A stretch of 32,500 nucleotides of DNA from Botryococcus braunii (lineage: Eukaryota > Chlorophyta > Trebouxiophyceae): contig KV908598.1 in assembly GCA_002005505.1 (NCBI GenBank), positions 166,758 to 199,257 of the forward strand, written 5' to 3'. The position numbers and the translations under genes were made by a program. The notes under the pieces are model-generated. The model saw only the letters and a list, made by a program, of their open reading frames with translations, was not told where the DNA came from and made no database searches. Of this stretch, positions 9,085 to 17,504 are shown piece after piece (within the stretch, counting starts at the first letter, position 1; the number at the start of each line of letters is the position of its first letter).

Positions 9085-9778
9085 ATGTGCTGCATTGGCA
9101 GCGCTTCATCCTATCCGACCGCTTCCCGTTGGCGCCCCGTCTGCGCAGGCCCTTACCGTGCCCAAGTGGAGGAAGTCTTGCCTGCCCTCAAAACCTTCCC
9201 ACCTGGTACCGCTGGTGGGCGGGACGGCTTGACAACATTACACATAAAACATGCCTTATCTGTAGGTGGGTCAGACCTCTTATTGGACAGCCTCCTGGGC
9301 GTGGTCAATCGGGCCCTAGCTGGGGATATTCCCCAGTCCTTTCGATCTTATTGGGCCAGCGCTCCCATCACCCCTCACTTGAAGCCCAATGGGGGGATCC
9401 GGCCCATTGCAGAGGGGCTCATCTTGCGCAGTCTGGTTTTCAAGATAGCTGTTGCAGCCATCTTGCCCGCTGTCAGTAAGTATTTGCAGCCACACCAAGT
9501 TGGGGTTGGAGTCCGAGGGGGTGCAGAAGGCCTCGTCCATGCCCTCAACCGCTTGGTGGCACACCAGCAAGATTCCCCCGACCTCGTCGTTGTCAGCTTG
9601 GACTTCCAAAATGCTTTCAACACGGTCGACCGCAACCGCATGCTTGAGGAAGTCGCCTTCCATTGCCCCAGCATCTGGCAGTACGTGGCGACGACGTACG
9701 GCTGCGCGGCCCGGGCAGCGGGGAGAGGGGGTCCCCCCAACATATTGATGGGCCCATCAGTATGTTGGGCCCCATGTC
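9085..9778 (+). pseudogene. reverse transcriptase, finger and palm motifs 1-A
   Basis: The frame picks up the element near 9150 with VEEVLPALKTFPPGTAGGRD, the usual start of the RT core. It then shows HLKPNGGIRPIAEGLILRSL (motif 2, G-x-RPI) and motif A at 9601-9624 (DFQNAFNT, catalytic Asp at 9601-9603). After WQYVATTYGCAARA the protein loses similarity to RTs, because an inverted-repeat segment starting at 9715 shifts the frame. The continuation with motif B is in a different frame from about 9770. In life this would be the polymerase used for target-primed reverse transcription. Confidence 0.75.
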
Positions 9779-9827
9779 GTGGACTCAACAACTGGGGTCC
9801 AGGAAGGGGACCCCCTCTCCCCGCTGC
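9715..9827. repeat. nested inverted repeat within the reverse transcriptase
   Basis: The outer arms 9715-9736 and 9806-9827 are perfect 22-bp reverse complements (GCAGCGGGGAGAGG... and ...CCTCTCCCCGCTGC). Inside, 9737-9768 is a 32-bp near-perfect palindrome (one mismatched pair) centred on GATGGGCCCATC. The right arm encodes the conserved GDPLSPL of motif B. The left arm and inner half read as an inverted copy of the sequence to the right with about 35 bases left out, and the frame changes exactly here. Confidence 0.88.
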
Positions 9828-10336
9828 TTTTTGCGCTCACTGTTCAGCCACTCCTCCGTGACCTTCACCGAGAGTGTCCCGACGTACACCAAGGCTGGTA
9901 TCTGGATGACGGCACGCTCGTTGGTCCCGTGCCCGCAGCGCAGCAGGCAGTCCAATTGGTTGTTGACCGGGCCCCCACATATGGCTTGAGCCTCAACCCT
10001 CACAAGTGCCTTGTGTGGTCGCCGCGCCCGAACCCTCAGCATTTGGATGGGTTCCCTCTGCGCTTCGTCTATGAAACTCGTGCTGGTTTGATCGTGTTGG
10101 GGGCACGGGTCACCGTGTCAGTCGAGTACACAGCTTCCGTAGCCAAGGCGCACGTTGATGGCGTTGCAGCATCGCTCCAGCGTTTGCCGATTCTCCGCCA
10201 CCCCCAAGCAGAGCTTCTCTTGCTTCGCAGTTGCCTTGGGACCTGCAAGGTGGTTTTCACAGCTCGGACCATGCCGCCAGCTGCAGCTGAGCAAGCTTTG
10301 GTGACCTTTGATATGCTCCAAACCCAGGTCCTCTAA
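9779..10336 (+). pseudogene. reverse transcriptase, motifs B-D
   Basis: After the frame change the reading gives DSTTGVQEGDPLSPLLFAL (motif B, 9794-9835). Motif C is YLDD at 9899-9910, with both catalytic aspartates kept, and GLSLNPHKC follows (motif D region). The frame continues through a helical thumb-like part and ends at TAA 10334-10336. Beyond that stop, similarity continues in the same frame, so the TAA is a nonsense mutation and not a natural end. Confidence 0.78.
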
Positions 10337-11140
10337 TCCATTGTCACAGCTGGTGGTGGTAGTTTTGGCCCTCTGCAGCAAATCTTGGCTGGCTTGCTTA
10401 TTGCCCAGGGGGGTCTAGGGGTCACTATGGCCACTTCCCTTCTGCCTTGTGCCTATCTTGCCTCCGTCACGCAGACAGCCCCCCTTCAGGACCGGCTTCG
10501 CGGGACATCCACTGCCCCTCCTGTCGACAGCGGCAGCGGGGACGTCCCCGCTGCCCTAGCTGCCAAGGCTGACTACTGCGCCCGTGTCCCAGATTTCGAT
10601 GCGGCGCTCTTCAAGGATCCGAATTTTGTCCGCAACAAAGTGCAAGCCCGGCTGTCCAAACGCTTGCATCAGCGCGTATACCGGGAGGGTTTTGATGACG
10701 CTGCTCGCTCGGATCACGACCGTGCTGTGCTCCAATCTCTTACACAGCCGGGAGCGTCTGATTGGTTGCTGGCGCTCCCAGTTTCCTATTTGCAGCAGAC
10801 AATGCCCCCTAAGTCGTTCCGTTGCCGCCTTCAATATCAGCTCTTGATCCCCATCTTCCAGCAGGGCTCCCAATGCCCGCGCTGCTTGAGGGAACTGGGT
10901 GTCTGGGGCGACCATGCTGTCCACTGCACCTCAGGGGGGGATGTGGCAAATGTCGGCAGCCATTACTTCGTTCGTAACGGCCTCTATGCTGTCCTTACAT
11001 CTGCTCGTCAGCGGGTCACCCGGGAGCCCGCCTTTCCCACCCCTGTCCCTGGCCAAGAGCGCCAGGAGGGTCGCGCAGGCCTTCGCCTCCACGCGTGGGA
11101 GGAGGGGCGTGACCTCTATATCGACATCGTTGGCTCCTCA
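10337..11140 (+). pseudogene. retroelement C-terminal part: zinc knuckle and partial REL endonuclease
   Basis: Continuing in the same frame after the TAA, the protein reads QGGLGVTMATSLLPCAYLAS and then a helical region. A knuckle CPRC...GDHAVHC follows (CX2CX9HX3C, about 10874-10927), then a SHYFVRNGLYAVLTSARQRV helix. The start of a restriction-like nuclease core, GRDLYIDIVGSS, ends at 11140. In the family an R-P-A-D type motif precedes this strand, but here it reads RAGLRL, so a key acidic residue looks lost. The remaining open frame to 11230 is chimeric: its last 30 codons come from intron 1 of the kinase unit. Confidence 0.65.
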
Positions 11141-11394
11141 ATCGGGTTTCCCGTCAATTATGGTCATTTGTTTCCGACAAATGGTCTCCCTTTCGGCTCC
11201 TCCGCGGGTAACTGTTTAAACGGGTTTTAGGTGCTTTATTAAACTGTTAAGGGCAATAGGAGGTCTTAAAATCATGCGTTGCCAATTTGATATGTGGTAT
11301 ATGTTGCCCAAGTCTCCATTCCCCTTACCGTTGCCTGCTAGTTAGAGGTGGCTAGTGCTTAGTGGCCGCTCATTGAACGCAAACACTCGTGCAG

Positions 11395-13074
11395 GAGGCA
11401 GACTTAATTCGAACCATCCATGAAAATGATGTTGAAAACCACGTCATTCGGACATACGGGTTCGTTCGCAAAAGCATAGATCAAAGACCGGCGACGGCAA
11501 GCCCAATTCCAGTCATTCGAAACAATGCCGCTGGGCTGACTCTATTTGAAACCGAAACGCACACTTGGAATGGGCGATACCATACAACACCAAGCCGGCG
11601 AATCATGCTGTTGAGGCTAGATTATAACCGATTGTTGCTTGAGCGATTAAGTGGGGGTTCGCTTTGGGATGCTCTTGATCCGACTCATAAGGTGAGTGAA
11701 CTATACGTTCTTATGTCTCAACTTGCGATGTCTGAATCTGCATGTGAATGAACAAATGACCAAGTGCAACTACTTCATTGCAGCATGCTAGTATAAATGC
11801 AGTGTCATACCAGTTGCCTCGCATTTAATTTGTTATTCTAATACCCCGCGGCTTTTCAAAAAAGCATTACCATGTGTTGAATATTACTAGGGGATTTAAC
11901 AAAGATATGGTTGCGTGCCGTAACCTTTGTTGCCAACCTCCTTCGACGGGACGAAGCCTCACGTTCTTCATGATAAAGCAAAATCTGTCCAATGCAAATA
12001 TGTTCGCTACATAATCTGATTTACAGATAAAATAAATTGACTGGAGTTCTGGAGTCATCTTGGAGATGTCTTAATCATGATTGACCCTTACAGGGGACCC
12101 TTTTGTTCCAGCCGTATTTTTGATGGAGATGCTCAAATTAAATCAACAGAACCCACAAGCACGAAGCTAGTTACACTATGTAAGGAACATTATTGTTCGA
12201 ACTCACGGTGGAACATTATTTTTGTATTTCGAAAGCAGCTCGCCTATTCCAGCATGCCACTTTTCCTCTCAGCAATTGGTCTAGTTGTCCTTGTCCGGTT
12301 GCCCTACTGACTTGTGTGGACCTTGCATGGGTGTGCAGCTGAAGCCATCTATAGCGCTCAACGTGGCGTGTCAAATATTTGATGGACTTGCAGCAATACA
12401 CAGATCTCATATCATCCACCGGGACATCAAGACGTCTAACATAGTCTTCACCGATAAAACTCGTACCACAGTCAAAATAATCGACTTTAGCGACGCCCGT
12501 TTTGTCCCGGCTCCACTAGACCCCCGCCCGAGCCCTAGCTTTGGCACCGCATGGTAAATCAAACCTATGCAAAAAAGGGTTATGAAGCCCGGGGGAGCGG
12601 TTAGGCTTGCAAAACGATAACTTACATGACTACCTGAACCCGGTTGGAAAGCATTTTACCCACACCATCAGGCAGTATAATCATAGCTTTGCTAATATTA
12701 AAAGAACTGCGACATAACTAGTAGCTTATAGGTAATTGCAAAATTTCATCCAAAAACAAAGGTACGTGTTGTGTATTTTGCTTACCTGTACGTTGCCTGT
12801 GCGTTGCGGCTATGCGGACTCTACACCCGACATTCGATATGGTCAAGAAAGAGATGTCTACTCTGGAGCCGTGCTCTATAGTTTGTTCTCAGGTCGGTGC
12901 TATCCGAGAAACATCCTTATTTTCCAACTGCTAGAAGATATCCGAGTTCGGCGGGCGAATGCTGCGAACCCATACAATCGCGCGTACGAAGTTTTGGAGT
13001 ATCCGGACCTTCATGCCTTGGTCTCACAATGCGTGGGTCCGCGGGCTAACCGTCCGACGGCTAACGATGTCCTG
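11395..13074 (+). pseudogene. kinase copy 0, lacking exon 1, with a lost acceptor
   Basis: The exon remains are 11395-11691, 12339-12553 and 12810-13074. Exon 1, which carries the Gly loop and the beta-3 lysine, is absent because the unit starts inside intron 1. The acceptor before exon 4 reads TGCGG where later copies have TGCAG, so splicing there should fail. HRDIKPSN has become HRDIKTSN. Exon 4 lacks one codon in DVYSAGAV (three-base deletion), and several other replacements occur (for example HENDVEN for HGNGVEN, QERD for QEVD). The many amino-acid changes at about 2% nucleotide divergence fit relaxed selection. The neighbour upstream is the truncated retroelement. Confidence 0.85.
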
Positions 13075-13138
13075 GTATGCTCGCATTTATATCAATCACA
13101 CATAAATAAACACGCACGCACGCCCGCACGCCTACACA

Positions 13139-13142
13139 CACG

Positions 13143-13199
<57 letters not shown>
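13139..13199. repeat. (CA)n block after kinase exon 4, unit A
   Basis: This CA run, preceded by CGCA/CACG steps, starts about 65 bases after the last kinase coding exon and passes directly into the (GA)n block. The equivalent blocks in units B and C are about three times longer. Confidence 0.95.
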
Positions 13200-13786
<587 letters not shown>

Positions 13787-14629
13787 CGCGCGCGCACATA
13801 TGCAGACATACCCACAGATAGAGAGGGGCGGAGAAATTAGGAGTAAATGTTGAGAGGAGGGGAATAAAAGGTAGAACGTATTCTATTGTGTCATTCAGTT
13901 TTTAGGTTTTGTCGAAGGAGTAGCTGATAATGTGCACGACTTCAGAGGTACTGCCCGTTTGCTACCTCCCTGTACTTTCGAAATAGGTAGCTAACTGCTC
14001 CCTACGTAGGTATACCATGGAATTGGTAACCGGTTCACCTCTGAAGTTTTGCACAATGCGAGGTACTAGATAGGACCAGTAGTTGCTATAGTCTTGGCTG
14101 GCGTGCAATGTGAAAGGTATGGAGCTATAACACAGCATGCCATGATCATGTCTGTATTTTGGCAAAGAAGTTCTCACTACTTTTGCAGCTCCTTTTACCG
14201 AATTTGACTGGACGGCACTCTTGTATTGTGATCTTGCCAACTTGCAGAGAACCTGGCGATGGTTCTTTTTCTTAGTTTTGACAAAGTGCATCGATAAAAT
14301 GCAGGCTGCTCTCCAGCAGATTCGGACAGATTTGCTGAATAACCAATTGGTAGTACCGTGACTACCGTACGCTGCACTCCACTGTTATCCACCAATCTTG
14401 GAAAGGCTACTATAAATCATTTTGTCTGCCCGAACTTGCATCCAGTAGTATCAACTGTTGCATAACATTTAATAGCTAAAGCTCTGAAGTGAGATTCCAG
14501 GCGAAAATATTGATCTTTTAGAATGGGAACATAGTCAAAAAAATGGCTGTCACAGACACATACTGAAATTATAACTTATGTATCTGATAGTATTTTGAAG
14601 ATTAGATGCGAGCCGTGGCGAGTGCATAC

Positions 14630-14649
14630 ATGGATGTACGTACATCCAT
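14630..14649. repeat. 20-bp perfect palindrome, unit A
   Basis: ATGGATGTACGTACATCCAT is its own reverse complement. It is followed 40 bases later by the 32-bp palindrome. Identical copies lie at 21248-21267 and 27847-27866. Confidence 0.9.
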
Positions 14650-14689
14650 CGAAACCGCACCCCGCGATGGACTAACGATTGTTACCAGT

Positions 14690-14721
14690 ATCCCCTTGGC
14701 TCAAATTTGAGCCAAGGGGAT
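14690..14721. repeat. 32-bp perfect palindrome, unit A
   Basis: ATCCCCTTGGCTCAAA followed directly by TTTGAGCCAAGGGGAT is fully self-complementary with no spacer. It could extrude as a cruciform or form an RNA hairpin. Identical copies lie at 21308-21339 and 27907-27938. Confidence 0.92.
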
Positions 14722-15176
14722 TTAAATCCATGTTGCAGAGACAGATATTAAGTCTTCAATCATGCTGCACTTGGGACTCCGTTTGGGACTTGGGGCTTGA
14801 GACATGTACATTGCAACCATTTCTTTTTTGTTTTGTGTGAAGTGCATTATTAAGGGGGTCTCCTGGGTGGTGTGGCGAGAGCTGGCAAGTGCACACATAC
14901 TTGAGAGGTACACCTCCTGAAGGGACAGACGAGCACACGAATGGGCATTGAGCTATTTTCAAAAACGCATGACACTTGAATGTCACACCTTACTAGCTTG
15001 CAAGATCATGTCCAGCTGTCGCCCGGTGACTATGGTGCCATGCTTGTGGAGTCTGAGAATGAATTCATTTTGGTGATAGTGCGTAAATACGTATACGCCT
15101 ACATTTTCTTGTTGGAAGCAGGATAGTGCATGGAGGTGTGTGTAGTTTAAATTTCTCCGACGGGTTTGCATTAGAG

Positions 15177-15246
15177 GAGTGTGTGTTTGTGTTTGTGTGT
15201 GTATATGCGTGAGTGTGTGTGTGTGCGTGAGCGTGTGTGTGTTTAT

Positions 15247-15315
<69 letters not shown>
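15177..15315. repeat. (GT)n block, unit A
   Basis: An imperfect left part (GTTT, GTATATGC and GTGAGC steps) is followed by pure GT from about 15251. Unit A differs from B and C by one CT step before the pure run (TTATCTCTG versus TTATCTCTCTG). Confidence 0.95.
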
Positions 15316-15316
<1 letters not shown>

Positions 15317-15599
15317 CCCTGGTTCTCATTTGTAGGACTGGAAGGTAGGATATTTGTAAGCCTAGCTTCGTTTATAAAATTTGTTAAGTGCATTGGTCGT
15401 GCAAGGTAGGAGTCAAAGGGGACACATTAAATGCATTGTGTTATCACTAATATCGGTTTGGAGGAAGGCCAGTGATGTGGGTAAGTTGTTTTGCTGTCTA
15501 ATCATAAGAAGTTTTGGCACAAAGCATGAAAAATCTGGCTGTGATGACAAGCCGTCGATGACATGAGTAGTTTTGGCACGGGATTGCATGCTTGGTCCA

Positions 15600-15845
15600 A
15601 GCATCTGCTACTATCGCCATTTCGTTTCTGCTGACGTACGGCACGCGTGGCCATGTGATTTAAGCTGCAGTGGAAATGTATTTTCTGCTGCACTGGCCAT
15701 GCGGTTTCTGCTGATGTGGGTAAGTGAATCTACTGCTACGGTCATAATTGTTTTCCTGCTGCTGTGGCGACGGGTTGGGGTATGCTTTCCTACTCCTGCG
15801 GTGGCCAAGGTTTATCTGCTGCCGTGGCCATGTGTTTCGATTGGA
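15600..15845. repeat. degenerate CTGCTG/GTGGCCATG repeat, unit A
   Basis: The words TTTCTGCTG followed by a variable CACTGGCCATG, GCGTGGCCATG or CCGTGGCCATG recur at irregular spacing (about 15615, 15645, 15690, 15755 and 15815). It is an old, degenerate short repeat. Copies lie at about 22226-22471 and 28821-29066. No coding is apparent. Confidence 0.55.
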
Positions 15846-16132
15846 TGATATGCGTACTTCAGTTACTATTTCTTTGTCTATGACCGTCCCGCTTATTATG
15901 TCATCACATCACTTACACAATCACATTCGCAACCTCCCACTCTACGACCGTCCGTGAGCAAACCCCCAAGGCCTTGACAGTACCGGTAAATGAATAGTAC
16001 AACATCTGCACCGCACGTGCAACCTCCCACATGTGCAACCTCCTATCACCCTTTCACGCCTCAATAGAGTTGTAAGGCCGCGCTTAGGCATCCCAGCCAT
16101 CCAAGACGACAAGCAATGGGACATTAAGATAT

Positions 16133-16560
16133 CTTACGGTAGCCCGCTTCACAGTTAAATGCGATTCGGCTGCGGCGCATGACGGTGAGCACCTCCAGCG
16201 CTCCTGCAATTATGCGGGAGTCGCGCTGCCAAAGGCCGTCACGAATCCGTTTTCGAATCCGGGATGCTGCTTCGGCTTCCTGATCCTCCCCGTACAGATA
16301 AAAACAATCATAGACACTTCTCCCCTAGCGCATGCCATGCTTGCGCAAAGCATGCAGCAGGACAGGGATGGCAAAGGATAGCAGCGGCGCGAACTCGTCC
16401 CAGCTGCAGCTATCTTCATTCATTTTAAATGACACCCTGATTGGCCCCTTCGTTACCACCGGCTTGCAGCTGCAGTGTAGTTGGCTGAAGGGCACCTCAT
16501 CTCGGGAACGTAGGTACTGCACGCTGTTGGGGCTGCACGCTAAGAGCTCTAGATATCCGT
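16133..16560 (-). pseudogene. F-box gene C-terminal fragment, unit A
   Basis: On the minus strand this reads LLACSPNSVQYLRSRDEVPF, KPVVTKGPIRVSFKMNED and LLSFAIPVLLHALRKHGMR, then TAG, and after the stop GRSVYDCFYLYGEDQEAEAA and GALEVLTVMRRSRIAF. It matches the last third of the intact F-box protein at 5695-6789, but has no F-box and starts abruptly near the LLACS motif. It has an in-frame TAG (16325-16327) where the intact gene has a Leu codon. Its 3' flank matches 5600-5690, then jumps to 4720-4860, lacking about 740 bases. It is a dead, N-terminally truncated paralogue carried along with the kinase. Confidence 0.8.
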
Positions 16561-16765
16561 ACTTATGTGCGGCAGTTTGCTCGCTCTCGTAAGACTCTAC
16601 GCTCCCGCCTGTTGTACTTATCTCCTGACGTTTGCAAGGATGGGCTCTTCCGCAGGTTTTCCACGCGATCATTTACCCAAATTTTAAACAATAATTTAAT
16701 ACACGCGATCATCTAATTAGATATGTGAGTCCGAGAGAACAGTGCGGGATGTCCCTTGTCATGTA

Positions 16766-16791
16766 TATGAAGTACAAGCTTGTACTTCATA
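16766..16791. repeat. 26-bp perfect palindrome upstream of kinase copy 1
   Basis: TATGAAGTACAAG followed by CTTGTACTTCATA is fully self-complementary. Two further pairs can form outside after one mismatch. It lies about 0.7 kb upstream of the kinase ATG. Copies are at 23392-23417 and 29987-30012, so every kinase copy with an exon 1 has one. Confidence 0.9.
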
Positions 16792-16799
16792 CACTTAAG

Positions 16800-17504
16800 G
16801 TAACGATGGTCTGTAGAGCCGGTAGTGAGAAGCACTTCATGATTTATTTCACAAAGTCACTTCGAATTTCCATAACCTTTTCATGGACATTGGTCATTTC
16901 GAGTGAAGTGAACGATTTCCTGAAGGTTATTCTTTATTTTACAATAACTGAATTAAAATAGTGAAATCAATACGGGAAACATTGTTTTGTGTGTTGGTGG
17001 CTGTCCCAGCCCTACGGGTACCGGGCAAACACCATCGAGGGGGAATTTATGATCAGAGCAACCCCCCCTGTCCTTACATGATTCAGCACCGCGGCCCAAC
17101 AGGGTCCATCACCACCCACCGCCCCCCCCCCCTTTTCCGGCCCCTCCGAGCTGCTTGCCAATGCTGCCTTGAAGTACCCTGCCGATACGGTACATGATCA
17201 TATATGCGCCAGAACAGGCCCGGACAACGTGATCACGAGGGCTGGACCGTCCGTTGGAGGGCCTCCAGTTTATCCCAGGCCTTAGAGGTTCGCAACGTTT
17301 TGAAAATTCACTCCCTTTCGCCTGTACAGGATCTTTCTCTTTCCAGTATCACTTTTGGAATGCACTGTCGATATGTAACACACGACCACTCTTAGCCGCA
17401 ACGCCTTGTACAGTATCTGGTTATTACATAAAAGTTTTCTTTTAATTTTCACGGGAAGCTTCTGCGTAAGCTTCGCAACCCTCCGTGAACCATCATCTCA
17501 CGAG
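16800..17504 (+). other. kinase 5' flank, no gene recognised
   Basis: This interval between the palindrome and the kinase ATG contains a poly-C tract (11 C here, 13 in unit B at about 23748-23760, 14 in unit C at about 30343-30356). Short open frames of 60-108 codons change length with the poly-C count, and none resembles a known family. It presumably holds the kinase promoter and 5' leader. Confidence 0.5.

Larger units (their letters stand above)
8115..11140 (+). mobile_element. decayed non-LTR retrotransposon with restriction-like endonuclease, 3' truncated
   Basis: In order, this holds a C2H2-like finger, a Pro-rich linker, a reverse transcriptase, a thumb-like region, a CX2CX9HX3C knuckle and the start of a restriction-like (REL) endonuclease. 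That domain order is known from early-branching non-LTR elements such as the R2 and CRE groups and related families in algae and protists. The reading frame is interrupted at about 8684 (TGA), near 8795 and 9150 (frame changes), between 9736 and 9779 (frame change) and at 10334 (TAA), so the copy is dead. It ends abruptly at 11140 where the kinase tandem array begins, shortly after the GRDLYIDIVGSS endonuclease strand. The rest of that domain and any 3' UTR are missing. No target-site duplication can be defined. Confidence 0.75.
13790..15170. other. intergenic sequence of the unit, no recognised gene
   Basis: This region between the (GA)n and (GT)n blocks carries short minus-strand open frames (the longest about 109 codons, 13962-14291) that resemble nothing I know, and two perfect palindromes. 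The same region recurs at about 20410-21790 and 27010-28390. Its right part from 14268 is essentially identical in all three copies. Because the duplication is recent, open frames kept between copies are not evidence of coding. Confidence 0.5.

Noticed and set aside
13962..14291. Minus-strand open frame of 109 codons, with 92-codon versions in units B and C
   Set aside because: No family motif is visible. The upstream part is lost in B and C through a single substitution, and identity between recent duplicates does not show selection.
14983..15393. Minus-strand open frame with a His-Thr repeat and a FILRLHKHGTIVTGRQLDM segment
   Set aside because: Most of it is (GT)n read on the other strand. 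The unique part is short and unrecognised, with no supporting splice sites.
16961..17200. Short open frame upstream of the kinase beginning KSIRETLFCVLVAVPALRV (up to 108 codons in unit B)
   Set aside because: Its length depends on the poly-C count and it starts at GTG in a eukaryotic context. The hydrophobic start alone is not enough to call a secreted peptide.
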